A stretch of 64,000 nt of DNA from Edaphobacter lichenicola (GCF_025264645.1 NZ_CP073696.1:4898001-4962000), one strand, 5' to 3'; shown: positions 26,271-34,657, counted from the first letter of the stretch. A program made the numbers and translations. Notes: generated by a model from the sequence alone, not told the origin.

Positions 26271-27563
26271 ATGGCTACTTTGAAGGCAGTACGCGGGACT
26301 CGGGATCTTTTACCTCCGGAGACCGCGCTTTGGAACTATGTTGAAGCTACAGCTCGGGCTGTCTTCGCACGTTATGGGTTTGGGGAGATTCGGACGCCGA
26401 TCTTTGAGGATACGGCGTTGTTCGCGCGTGGTGTGGGCGAGGAGACGGATATTGTCTCCAAGGAGATGTATACCTGGGAAGATCGTGCGCGAGCTGATAG
26501 CGATAGTGCGCAGAGCCTGACGTTGCGGCCGGAGAATACGGCTGGGGTTGTACGCGCGTACATCGAGCACAAGCTTGCTGATACTGGGATGCTGCAGAAG
26601 CTGTTCTACATCGGGCCGCAGTTCCGGCGGGAGCGGCCGCAGCGCGGACGATATCGGCAGTTCTGGCAGATTGGGGCTGAGGTGCTTGGTCCTGCTTGGT
26701 CGGGCGCTGATAGCGCGCTGCGCGATGCTGAGGTTCTGGAGATGCTTTCTACCTTCCTGAACGAGTTGGGCGTGAAGGGATGGAAGCTGGAGGTAAACTC
26801 GGTTGGTTCGTCGACGGATCGGCCGAAGTACATCGCTGCGCTGCGTGAGGCTTTGGCTCCGGTGAAAGATCGGATGAGTGTGGACAATCAGCGGAGGGCG
26901 GAGACGAATCCGCTTCGCGTGCTGGACTCGAAGGATGCTGGCGATCAGGAGATCATCAACGGTCTGCCGAAGATCGCGGACTTCCTGGATGATGCGAGTA
27001 AGGAGCACTTTGCTCAGGTACTTTCGGCGCTCGATGCTTGTGGAGTTGCTTACACGGTGAATCCGCGGTTAGTGCGCGGTTTGGATTACTACACAAGGAC
27101 GACGTTCGAGTTCACTGTGCCTGATGGAAGCGGTTTGGGCACGCAGAACGCTCTGCTTGGCGGTGGAAGATACGACGGATTGTCGGAGATGCTTGGTGGA
27201 CCGAAGGCTCCTGGAATCGGGTTTGCGATTGGGGAAGATCGGTTGATCCTTACGCTTCAGGCGCAGGAATCTGCGGCTGTTGCGCGGAAGCTCGATGCGT
27301 TCGTCGCTCCGATGGGAGTTGGGCAGAATGCTGCCGCGCTTGCGCTTGCGCAGGAGCTTCGTCGATCAGGGCTTTCGGTTGAGGTTGGAGATGGAAGTTT
27401 CCGGCTGAAGAAGTCCTTCGAAGCTGCCGATAAGCTCGCTCGGAGAATGGTGATTGTGGGTGAAGATGAGGTTTCGTCGGGTATTCTGACGGTTAAAGAC
27501 TTTAGTGCTGGCGAGCAGACGAAGGTTCCTCGCGCCGAACTTGCTGTATTTCTGCGCGCTTAG
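26271..27563 (+). CDS. hisS: Histidyl-tRNA synthetase
   Basis: Class II aminoacyl-tRNA synthetase charging tRNA-His. KAVRGTRDLLPPE is the family N-terminus. Motif 2 is FYIGPQFRRERPQRGRYRQF, the HisA motif is LVRGLDYYTRTTFEF, and motif 3 is GFAIGEDRLIL. The C-terminal anticodon-binding domain begins near DAFVAPMGVGQNAAALALAQ. 430 residues is the usual length. It is followed 61 bp later by aspS, a common pairing. Confidence 0.97.
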   Translation: MATLKAVRGTRDLLPPETALWNYVEATARAVFARYGFGEIRTPIFEDTALFARGVGEETDIVSKEMYTWEDRARADSDSAQSLTLRPENTAGVVRAYIEHKLADTGMLQKLFYIGPQFRRERPQRGRYRQFWQIGAEVLGPAWSGADSALRDAEVLEMLSTFLNELGVKGWKLEVNSVGSSTDRPKYIAALREALAPVKDRMSVDNQRRAETNPLRVLDSKDAGDQEIINGLPKIADFLDDASKEHFAQVLSALDACGVAYTVNPRLVRGLDYYTRTTFEFTVPDGSGLGTQNALLGGGRYDGLSEMLGGPKAPGIGFAIGEDRLILTLQAQESAAVARKLDAFVAPMGVGQNAAALALAQELRRSGLSVEVGDGSFRLKKSFEAADKLARRMVIVGEDEVSSGILTVKDFSAGEQTKVPRAELAVFLRA

Positions 27564-27624
27564 TGGATCTGCATCCTGATTAGCTCCTTGCGAGCGACTT
27601 CGATTTTTGAAAGTGAATGAGATC

Positions 27625-29517
27625 ATGTTGGATTTTTTAGGTAGTTTGCAGCGGACCCAGATGTGCGGCGAGCTTCGTGTGGAGCAGGATGGTCAGGAAG
27701 TTGTCCTGATGGGTTGGGTTAACCGTCGCCGCGATCATGGCAATCTCATCTTTCTCGATATGCGGGACCGGAGCGGAATTACTCAGGTCGTACTCGACAA
27801 AGAGGTGTCCGGCGAAGCGCATGCTAAGGCTGAAGCTGCGCGGTCGGAGTACGTTGTTGCCGTGAAGGGCAAGGTTCGGCGGCGCGGTGCTGGCCTTGAG
27901 AACCCCAATATGCCGACTGGCGCGATCGAGGTGGTGGCGAGCGAGTTGCTGCTGCTGAACGAGGCGAAGACTCCTCCTTTTTCTCCGGCGGATGATGCGA
28001 TTGCGAACGAAGAGGTTCGGTTGAAGTATCGGTATCTCGACCTTCGGCGGACGGAGATGCAGCATAACTTTGCGCTGCGCAGCAGAGTTGCGATGGCGAT
28101 TCGCAACTACCTTGTCGAGCAGGGATTTCTTGAGATTGAGACTCCTTTCATGACGCGGTCTACGCCTGAGGGAGCGCGTGATTATCTTGTTCCGAGCAGG
28201 GTTCATGCTGGGAGCTTCTATGCGTTGCCGCAATCGCCACAGATCTTCAAGCAGATCCTGATGATCTCGGGGTTCGATAAGTACTTTCAGATTGCTCGCT
28301 GCTTCCGTGATGAAGATCTTCGTGCGGACCGGCAGCCGGAGTTTACGCAGATCGACCTTGAGATGAGCTTTCCCCAGCAGGAGAAGGTGTTTCGCGTGGT
28401 CGAGGGTTTTCTGACTGCTGCGTTCAAGACGGCTTCGATCTCTTTGACGACTCCTTTCGTGCAGATGACTTATGACGATGCGATCAAGAACTATGGGATC
28501 GATAAGCCGGATATGCGGCTGCCGCCTATGGTTTCGTTGACTGACGAGTTGACGCCTGAGTTGCGCGAGACGTTGAAGATTGAGAAGGAGCTGCCGGTGC
28601 TTGGGTTCTCGATTCCCAAGGCGGGTGGGTTGAGTGGGACGCAGAAGCGTGGGCTGGTGGAGGAGATTCGGGCTACGTTTGGCGATTGCGGTCTCGACTT
28701 TCTGGATGTAGCTCGGTTGAAGACGAACGAAGCGTTTGCTCCGCTGGCTTCTGCGATTGAAGGTAAGTTGAAATCTGTGGATCCCACCCTTTCCGATAAG
28801 ACCGGAAAGGATGGGGCACCCGATCTTTCTGCGGCTTCTGGCTCTGGTGTCGCTGACGATCTGATCATTGTTGTTACTCCTAAACTTGGGACGCCGGCTA
28901 AGTGGAACTTCGATCCGCAGTGGATCTATAAGCGGGTTGGTGCGTTGCGGTTGCAGCTTGCTGCGAAGTTCGCTGACAAACATGGACGATTTGTGAAGAC
29001 TGGCACTGAGGCTGATTACAAGTTTCTTTGGGTCACCGACTTCCCGATGTATGAGTGGGATGAGGAGACCAAGGTCTGGAATGCGGCGCATCATCCGTTT
29101 ACTTCGCCGCATGAAGAGGACATCAAGTCGGGCAAGCTGACCAGCGATAAGGGCGCGGTGCGGGCGTTGGCGTATGACATCGTGCTGAATGGAACGGAGC
29201 TTGGTTCGGGCTCGATTCGTATTCACCGGCAGGATGTGCAGGCGGAGATCTTCCGGTCGCTGGGCATGTCGGACGCAGAGGCGAAGGAGCGATTTGGCTT
29301 CTTCCTCGATGCGTTGGAGTACGGCACGCCTCCGCATGGCGGCATTGCGTTGGGGCTTGATCGGATTGTGATGATTCTTGCTGGAGCGACAAGCCTCCGT
29401 GAGGTGATTGCGTTTCCGAAGACGGCGAAGGCGATCGACCTGATGGTCGATGCGCCTACACCGGTGAGCGATCAGCAGATGCGTGAGCTGCATCTGAAGA
29501 CTGTGACTCGGGGCTAA
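27625..29517 (+). CDS. aspS: Aspartyl-tRNA synthetase, bacterial type, with palindrome-encoded insert
   Basis: Class II synthetase charging tRNA-Asp, and possibly tRNA-Asn if GatCAB is present. The order is OB-fold anticodon domain (MCGELRVEQ, VLMGWVNRRRDHGNLIFLDM), catalytic motif 2 (FQIARCFRDEDLRADRQPEFTQ split across the core), a GAD insertion domain at about residues 285-420, then motif 3 (GGIALGLDRIVMIL). ATG 27625 matches the family start MLDFLG; TTG 27607 and GTG 27613 lie just upstream. Within the GAD domain, residues at about 385-400 (DPTLSDKTGKDGAPD) are encoded by a palindromic repeat that also occurs between genes at 34678, so this is an in-frame insertion. Confidence 0.96.
   Translation: MLDFLGSLQRTQMCGELRVEQDGQEVVLMGWVNRRRDHGNLIFLDMRDRSGITQVVLDKEVSGEAHAKAEAARSEYVVAVKGKVRRRGAGLENPNMPTGAIEVVASELLLLNEAKTPPFSPADDAIANEEVRLKYRYLDLRRTEMQHNFALRSRVAMAIRNYLVEQGFLEIETPFMTRSTPEGARDYLVPSRVHAGSFYALPQSPQIFKQILMISGFDKYFQIARCFRDEDLRADRQPEFTQIDLEMSFPQQEKVFRVVEGFLTAAFKTASISLTTPFVQMTYDDAIKNYGIDKPDMRLPPMVSLTDELTPELRETLKIEKELPVLGFSIPKAGGLSGTQKRGLVEEIRATFGDCGLDFLDVARLKTNEAFAPLASAIEGKLKSVDPTLSDKTGKDGAPDLSAASGSGVADDLIIVVTPKLGTPAKWNFDPQWIYKRVGALRLQLAAKFADKHGRFVKTGTEADYKFLWVTDFPMYEWDEETKVWNAAHHPFTSPHEEDIKSGKLTSDKGAVRALAYDIVLNGTELGSGSIRIHRQDVQAEIFRSLGMSDAEAKERFGFFLDALEYGTPPHGGIALGLDRIVMILAGATSLREVIAFPKTAKAIDLMVDAPTPVSDQQMRELHLKTVTRG
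28783..28816 (+). repeat. REP-like palindrome inside aspS coding sequence
   Basis: CCCACCCTTTCC (28783-28794), a 9-nt loop, then GGAAAGGATGGGG (28804-28816). The arms pair with one mismatch (CCCAC versus CCCAT). The intergenic palindrome at 34678-34710 has the same CCCACCCTT/AAGGATGGG arms and the same mismatch, so both belong to one family. It is in frame and has no stop. Confidence 0.75.
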
Positions 29518-29548
29518 CTGCTTTCAAGTGCTCACTGCTAAGTGCCCA

Positions 29549-29692
29549 CTGCGCGTGGGGCGGTCACTTCGTGACTTGTATACCGGCTTCGCCATGGGCC
29601 TCCCGTTGGTCGGCAGTAGAGATTTCACCGCGACCAGCGGGAGCGCCAGCCGAAGGGGTATATGCGTCACGAAGTGACCGCTGCCCGCGCAG
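29549..29692. repeat. Long imperfect hairpin element after aspS
   Basis: A 144-bp element that folds back along nearly its whole length. The outer arms CTGCGCG/CGCGCAG and the perfect 16-bp arms GCGGTCACTTCGTGAC (29560) / GTCACGAAGTGACCGC (29666) are followed inwards by TATACC..CTTCG / CGAAG..GGTATA and CTCCCGTTGGTCG / CGACCAGCGGGAG. It is far larger than a terminator and carries no gene, resembling a MITE-like or large REP unit. It sits 31 bp beyond the aspS stop. Confidence 0.75.
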
Positions 29693-29705
29693 GGCGCCTT
29701 CTTTT

Positions 29706-30170
29706 CTATTCGTCTTCTTCTTCTTCTTCTTCGAAGGCGGCTACTTCATCGTATTGATCGTTGATATCGACGTTGGCCCCCGATTGCGCGAGGTCAAGGC
29801 CCTCCGGGCTGGATTCAACATCACGGACAACTTTAGGTGCGTAGGGTTTGGCGTTAAGACTGGCAGCGTTTTGAGAGGCTAGTTGCAGGCCGTAGAGCAA
29901 GGCAGTGGCGCGACGGATATCGAGATTGCCAGTGGCCAGAGCGTTGATGACAGTCGAGAGTGCGACCTGAACGGACTCGCGGTCTTCGAGCGTCGATAGC
30001 TCGACGTGCTGGCCTGGCATGAGGTAGCCGCGGGCGGCACCGGTGTAGCGAAACTTCTCGTGGCTTTGGTGGAGACGGGAGTGGAAGTAGCACCACTGCT
30101 GGCCGGTGAGAGCTGGAGCCTGGCATTGAAGGCCGTTCGTCTTGATGTGACGGCAGAGCGGGTATTGCAT
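29706..30170 (-). CDS. Cys/His-finger protein with acidic tail, unknown function
   Basis: Protein of 154 residues. The N-terminal 30 residues hold a C-x9-C-x10-C-x2-H pattern: Cys6, Cys16, Cys27, His30 in LCRHIKTNGLQC and GQQWCYFH. That spacing equals the plant WRC finger and also resembles the CxxxTRxGxxC...CxxHGG motif seen in some bacterial and phage proteins. The middle (about 60-105, LSTLEDRESVQVALSTVINA) is helical and the C-terminus ends in an acidic run. AAGGAG lies 7 bases before the ATG, so translation looks real. Zinc and nucleic-acid binding are inferences; I know no function for the family. Confidence 0.75.
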   Translation of the reverse strand: MQYPLCRHIKTNGLQCQAPALTGQQWCYFHSRLHQSHEKFRYTGAARGYLMPGQHVELSTLEDRESVQVALSTVINALATGNLDIRRATALLYGLQLASQNAASLNAKPYAPKVVRDVESSPEGLDLAQSGANVDINDQYDEVAAFEEEEEEDE

Positions 30171-30217
30171 TGGTCTTCTCCTTGGGGGGTGCCCCCCCGG
30201 TTATCTCTTAAAAGTTC

Positions 30218-30291
30218 AATGGTTGCAGCGACTTAGCGAAATAGGTCTCGCTAAATTCGTGCAACCATTAGGGTTGTAGCTAAATTCGTGC
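30218..30291. repeat. Nested hairpin with direct repeats
   Basis: Outer arms AATGGTTGCA (30218) and TGCAACCATT (30260) pair perfectly over 10 bp. Inside them TTAGCGA (30233) pairs with TCGCTAA (30248). The segment GCTAAATTCGTGC occurs at 30250 and again at 30279. No associated gene is visible. Confidence 0.5.
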
Positions 30292-30335
30292 CAGCAAAGG
30301 GCTTATGGCAATTTCATTAGTTAAAAACTACAAAC

Positions 30336-30358
30336 GCAGATTCCCTTCGGAATGACAA
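30336..30358 (+). repeat. Dispersed GCAGATTCC...GGAATGACAAACAA repeat, copy A
   Basis: GCAGATTCCCTTCGGAATGA followed by CAAACAA. The inner ATTCC/GGAAT arms pair around a 4-nt loop. It is nearly identical to copy B at 33581, including the flanking CAAAC before and CAAACAA after. Confidence 0.65.
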
Positions 30359-30440
30359 ACAAAAACGAATGCGGCTGCGCCTTTACATCAATACCAACTT
30401 CGGCGTTGCTTTAACCTCCATTTTCTGGGGTAAACAGAAA

Positions 30441-30467
30441 CCCCGGCCTGCGCCGGGGCTCTTTTTG
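30441..30467 (+). terminator. Terminator-like hairpin, no clear gene upstream
   Basis: CCCCGGC-CTGC-GCCGGGG followed by CTCTTTTT. The stem is 7 bp of G:C. The nearest upstream plus-strand gene is aspS, 900 bp away, so it may end read-through or an unseen small RNA, or shield the GH63 promoter. A closely similar hairpin ends the porin gene at 54660. Confidence 0.6.
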
Positions 30468-30729
30468 ATCTCTCTATCTAGTGTAACGAATTGGATATAA
30501 CTCATACGCCACGCGATTCTCCTTGATTGGCGCGGGTTTTATGCGTTTGGGGGGTTGACAAGATTTTTGATTGGAGAAGGTGTGGGGTAACCGCGACTCT
30601 GCCAAGGGATGGGCGGTGAAGGTGGCTTACTTCGCTTGTGGTGTGTTGGGGGGTAGGATGTGGTGACACGCTGCGTACGTTCGCGTGTTCGGGCCACGTT
30701 CGTTCGCTGGACAGATGTCGGTGGAGGGG

Positions 30730-33519
30730 ATGATGACTGAGGAGAAGAAGCGGCTCGATGCGGAGCGTGACAAGTCCGTTCCATGGAAGAAGTGGGGCCC
30801 CTACCTGAGCGAGCGGCAGTGGGGGACGGTGCGTGAGGACTACAGCGAGGACGGCAATGCGTGGGACTACTTTACGCATGACCAGGCGAGGTCGCGGGCG
30901 TACCGGTGGGGTGAGGATGGGCTTGCGGGAGTCAGCGACGATCACCAGGTGCTATGCTTCGCGATGGCGCTGTGGAACGGGAAGGACCCGATTCTGAAGG
31001 AGCGGCTGTTCGGGTTGACGAACAGCGAGGGGAATCATGGCGAGGATGTGAAGGAGTACTACTTCTATCTGGATAGCACGCCGACGCACTCGTACATGAA
31101 GTATCTGTACAAGTATCCGCAGGGTGCTTATCCGTATGAGGACCTGAAGCAAACCAACCGGGAGCGGGGGCGTGGGGGGCCGGAGTATGAGCTGTTGGAT
31201 ACGGGGATATTCAACGAGGACCGGTACTTCGACGTGTTTGTGGAGTATGCGAAGGCGGGTGCGGAGGATCTGGGGATCAAGATCAGCGTGGCGAATCGCG
31301 GGCCGGAGGCGGCGACGCTGCATGTGTTGCCGACGGTGTGGTTTCGCAATACGTGGATGTGGTCGGATCCTGGCAGTAAGCCGGAGTTGGCGGGGAAGCA
31401 GGGCAAGGATTTCAGCGTGATCTCGGCGCACCATACGGACCCGATCTTTGCGGAGTCGCTGGCTGATTACAGTCTGTATTGCGAGGGTGATGCTCCGCTG
31501 TTGTTTACCGAGAATGAGAGCAATAACGAGAAGCTGTTTGGGACGAAGAATGGTTCGCCGTATGTGAAGGACGCGTTTCACGAGTACGTGATTCATGGCA
31601 AGAAGGATGCGGTGAATTCGGCGCTGGAGGGGACGAAGGCGGCTCCGCATTACGTGTTGACGGTGGGACCGGGCGAGACGAAGGCGGTGCGTTTGCGCCT
31701 GGTGCGGTCGGGTGCGGAGAAGGAGACGAAGCCGTTTGCGAAGTTCGATGAGTTGTTTGCGACGCGGTTGAAGGAGGCAGATGAGTTCTACGACTGGGTT
31801 GCGCCGACGAAGGTGAAGGCGGATCCGGATCGCGCGCTGGTGATGCGGCAGGCGATGGCGGGAATGTTGTGGAGTAAGCAGTATTTTTACTACGACCTGA
31901 ATGTATGGCTGCGGGAGCACAATGTCGGGCCGTGGAGCGATCCGGCGACTCGTCTGAAGGTGAGGAACGGCGAGTGGTTTCACATGTACAACAACGACAT
32001 TATTTCGATGCCGGATAAGTGGGAGTATCCGTGGTATGCGGCGTGGGACCTGGCGTTTCATATGCTGGCGTTTCAGACGGTCGATCCGGACTTTGCGAAG
32101 GATCAGCTGCAGATGATATTGCGGAATGATTATCTGCACCCGAACGGACAGATACCGGCGTACGAGTGGAACTTCAGCGACACGAATCCGCCGGTGCATG
32201 CGTATGCGACCATGCAGATTTATCTGAGTGACAAGGAGCGGAACGGCAAGGGTGACCTAGAGTTTTTGACGTATGCGTTTTCGAAGCTGCTGGTGAACTT
32301 TACGTGGTGGCTGAATCGGAAGGACCGGTCGGGGAACAATTTGTTTGAGGGAGGTTTTCTGGGGCTGGACAACATCGGGGTGTTCGATCGGAGTGCGCCG
32401 CTGCCGGGGGGTGGGTATCTGGAACAGGCGGATGGGACGGCGTGGATGGTGTTTTATAGCCAGCAGATGCTGCGGATTGCGGTGGAGCTGGCGCTGCACT
32501 TTCCGTCGTTCGAGGAGTTTGTGGGCAAGTTTTTTGAGCATACGATGTGGATCGCCGGGGCGATGGATCGGCTGGGCAAACACGGCGATACGATGTGGGA
32601 CGACGAGGATGGGTTTTTCTATGACGTGCTGCGTCTGCCGGATGGGCAGGCGTTTCGCATGAAGGTGCGATCGATGGTGGGGTTGTTGCCGCTGACTGCG
32701 GTGGCGATCTTTGAAGATGATGTGCTGGAGAAGCTGCCGAATTTTCGCGCGCAGGCGAAGGATTTTTTGATGCGGCATCCTGAGCTGGCGGCAAATCTGC
32801 ATATGCCATCGGAGAAGGGGCTGTCGGGCAGGCGGCTGCTGGCTACGGTGAATGAGGACAAGCTAAGGCGCATTCTGACGAAGATGCTGGATGAGAACGA
32901 GTTTTTGGGGCCGCATGGGATTCGGGCGCTGTCGCGTTATCACGTGGATCATCCGTTTGTGTTCAATCTGAATGGGCAGGAGTCGCGGGTTGGGTATGTG
33001 CCGGGGGACTCGGATAGCGGGATGTTTGGCGGGAACTCGAATTGGCGAGGGCCGGTGTGGATGCCGGTGAACTTCCTGCTGTATACGTCGTTGCTGCGGC
33101 TTGGGGCGTACTACGGGGACAACTTCAAGATAGAGTGCCCGACGGGTTCGGGGAAGATGATGACTCTGTTTGAAGTGGGAATGATGCTGGGTGAGCGGTT
33201 GATCGGGACGTTTACCAAGGACAGCTCGGGCAGGCGGCCGGTGTTTGGGAGTATGGAGAAGTTTCAGACGGATCCGCATTGGCGGGACAATGTTCTTTTT
33301 TACGAGTACTTCCATGGCGATACCGGGGCGGGCGTTGGGGCCAGTCATCAGACGGGATGGACGGGGTGCATCGCGCGGGTTATCCAGGCGAACGGTGCTT
33401 TTGAGGCGAAGAATCTCGCCGAGCACGATGTGGAGCGAGTTGCGATACGGCTTGGACAGGGCCAGGACAGGAAGACTTCCGAACTTGTGGCGGCGAATGC
33501 TGCTGCGGCGACGAAGTAG
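30730..33519 (+). CDS. GH63-family glucosidase/mannosylglycerate hydrolase-like glycoside hydrolase
   Basis: Inverting alpha-glycosidase with an (alpha/alpha)6 barrel, about 929 residues. The N-terminus WKKWGPYLSERQWGTVREDY and the block SRAYRWGEDGLAGVSDDHQ are typical of the bacterial GH63 group. The barrel includes YAAWDLAFHMLAFQTVDP, in which the Asp of AAWD is the usual general acid, LHPNGQIPAYEWNFSD, NSNWRGPVWMPVNFLL and GASHQTGWTG near the end. No signal peptide is seen, so it acts in the cytoplasm, probably on alpha-glucosides or glucosylglycerate-type solutes. The start is uncertain: ATGs at 30730 and 30733 follow GGAGGGG closely, and 30685 and 30715 are also in frame. Confidence 0.85.
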   Translation: MMTEEKKRLDAERDKSVPWKKWGPYLSERQWGTVREDYSEDGNAWDYFTHDQARSRAYRWGEDGLAGVSDDHQVLCFAMALWNGKDPILKERLFGLTNSEGNHGEDVKEYYFYLDSTPTHSYMKYLYKYPQGAYPYEDLKQTNRERGRGGPEYELLDTGIFNEDRYFDVFVEYAKAGAEDLGIKISVANRGPEAATLHVLPTVWFRNTWMWSDPGSKPELAGKQGKDFSVISAHHTDPIFAESLADYSLYCEGDAPLLFTENESNNEKLFGTKNGSPYVKDAFHEYVIHGKKDAVNSALEGTKAAPHYVLTVGPGETKAVRLRLVRSGAEKETKPFAKFDELFATRLKEADEFYDWVAPTKVKADPDRALVMRQAMAGMLWSKQYFYYDLNVWLREHNVGPWSDPATRLKVRNGEWFHMYNNDIISMPDKWEYPWYAAWDLAFHMLAFQTVDPDFAKDQLQMILRNDYLHPNGQIPAYEWNFSDTNPPVHAYATMQIYLSDKERNGKGDLEFLTYAFSKLLVNFTWWLNRKDRSGNNLFEGGFLGLDNIGVFDRSAPLPGGGYLEQADGTAWMVFYSQQMLRIAVELALHFPSFEEFVGKFFEHTMWIAGAMDRLGKHGDTMWDDEDGFFYDVLRLPDGQAFRMKVRSMVGLLPLTAVAIFEDDVLEKLPNFRAQAKDFLMRHPELAANLHMPSEKGLSGRRLLATVNEDKLRRILTKMLDENEFLGPHGIRALSRYHVDHPFVFNLNGQESRVGYVPGDSDSGMFGGNSNWRGPVWMPVNFLLYTSLLRLGAYYGDNFKIECPTGSGKMMTLFEVGMMLGERLIGTFTKDSSGRRPVFGSMEKFQTDPHWRDNVLFYEYFHGDTGAGVGASHQTGWTGCIARVIQANGAFEAKNLAEHDVERVAIRLGQGQDRKTSELVAANAAAATK

Positions 33520-33580
33520 GCGAATTTTCTCCGAGATAGCGGGGCGCTGGCAATTTTTTTAATAGGGTAGAGGTTGCAAA

Positions 33581-33605
33581 CGCAGATTCCCTTCGGGAAT
33601 GACAA
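33581..33605 (+). repeat. Dispersed GCAGATTCC...GGAATGACAAACAA repeat, copy B
   Basis: GCAGATTCCCTTCGGGAATG followed by ACAAACAA. The arms ATTCCC/GGGAAT make a perfect 6-bp stem with a 3-nt loop. It lies between the convergent GH63 and rhomboid genes. Confidence 0.65.
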
Positions 33606-33686
33606 ACAAGAAGCAAAGGCGCTCTACGCCAACGACTGCATTGCTCTAGTTCATCCAGTGCCTTTGCTAATTTATTCAGCGCTTGG

Positions 33687-34514
33687 CTAGTTCATCCAGC
33701 GCTTGTCGTTGGGGTTCTTGCGGAGTTCGTCGGGGTCGACGTAGCGGCCGTCCTTGTCGAAGTGGACTTCGCGGTTCTGCTTGCGCATGTAGACTTCGAA
33801 CTTACGCGCGGCGCGGCGGCGCTTCCAGCGGTAGTAGTTGTTGCGGATGCCGAAGTAGCGCTCGCTGAATCCGAAGGCGATGCCGCGACGTGGAGCGAAC
33901 TTGACGTAGAGTGCGCCGAAGAGCGCTCCGGAGAGCTGGAGGAGCGCGCCGAAGCTGTCGGCCTGTTTGAGCAACATGGCGATGGCGATGAGGATGTAGA
34001 TCGCGACCATGTACTTGGCCTTGATGCGAAGGACAAACCAGAGGAGAAACTCCTGGTCGCCGAAGATCATGGCGATGGCGACGAGCAGGCCGAAGATGCC
34101 GGCCCATGCTCCGGTGGCGACGACGTCGGGGCGCAGGCCGAGGACATGAGTGAAGGAGATGGCGGAGGCGAGGAGCGCGCCGCCGATGACGGAGGTGAGG
34201 TAGAGCTCGCCGAGCCAGCGACCGCCGAAGGAGGGTTCTAGGAGCGAACCGGTGAACCAGAGGGTGAGCATGCCAAAGAGGATGCCGATGATGCCCTGTT
34301 CGACGAAGGAGTAGGTGAGGAGTTGCCAGACTTCGCCGTGCGCGACGGCGAGTGGTTCGAGCAGGAGATGGCCGAAGAGGACGGCTTCGAGTTGCGGAGA
34401 GAGCCAGCGCAGGAGGAGCAGGCCAAAGAAGGCTCCGACGTTCAGGAGAATGAGCTTGCGAGTGGTGCCTTGAAAGGCTGGCAGGCTAAGCGAGATGGGA
34501 CCGGAGCGGGGCAT
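33687..34514 (-). CDS. Rhomboid-fold membrane protein lacking the catalytic Ser and His (pseudoprotease)
   Basis: Six-helix rhomboid-like membrane protein of 275 residues. Typical rhomboid landmarks are present: GEVWQLLTYSFVEQG with the loop before helix 2, GILFGMLTLWFTGSLLEP, and helix 4 in GAWAGIFGLL. Active rhomboids have GxSGxxFG there; here the serine position is Trp137. In helix 6, where AHLGGxxxG carries the catalytic His, this protein reads LQLSGALFG with Gln193. Both catalytic residues are therefore replaced, 56 residues apart as expected. A cytosolic C-terminal tail of about 55 basic/charged residues (RWKRRRAARKF) follows. It is probably a non-proteolytic rhomboid relative that binds membrane clients. 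Confidence 0.82.
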   Translation of the reverse strand: MPRSGPISLSLPAFQGTTRKLILLNVGAFFGLLLLRWLSPQLEAVLFGHLLLEPLAVAHGEVWQLLTYSFVEQGIIGILFGMLTLWFTGSLLEPSFGGRWLGELYLTSVIGGALLASAISFTHVLGLRPDVVATGAWAGIFGLLVAIAMIFGDQEFLLWFVLRIKAKYMVAIYILIAIAMLLKQADSFGALLQLSGALFGALYVKFAPRRGIAFGFSERYFGIRNNYYRWKRRRAARKFEVYMRKQNREVHFDKDGRYVDPDELRKNPNDKRWMN

Positions 34515-34657
34515 TGGGTACTTTCTTATTTGACCACAGGCGATGGTGTGTGGAGATGACAGCGACGGAAAATCGGGTGACAGGGGAGCGCGATCGTGGG
34601 ATGTTTGGGCGCGTGGTTTGTAGTGTTAGACGTGGCCGCTGACGGAATGGAGGACGG

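Larger units (their letters stand above)
30171..30729 (+). other. 560-bp gene-free stretch with nested hairpins, a dispersed repeat and a terminator
   Basis: From left to right it contains a G-run/C-run hairpin just before the Cys/His gene, a nested hairpin with duplicated GCTAAATTCGTGC (30218-30291), copy A of the GCAGATTCC repeat, and a terminator-like hairpin at 30441. The last 200 bp should hold the promoter of the GH63 gene; no clear -35/-10 pair stands out. Confidence 0.6.

Noticed and set aside
27637-29493. 618-codon open frame antisense to aspS
   Set aside because: Arg/His/Leu-rich shadow of a high-GC coding strand; aspS on the other strand has every expected motif.
29524-29553. AAGTGCTCACTGCT / AAGTGCCCACTGC near-tandem repeat before the long hairpin
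   Set aside because: Only two short imperfect copies; may be chance or part of the hairpin's flank. Not enough to call an element.
30952-32199. 415-codon open frame antisense to the GH63 gene
   Set aside because: Shadow frame with extreme Arg/His content; the sense strand is a clear glycoside hydrolase.
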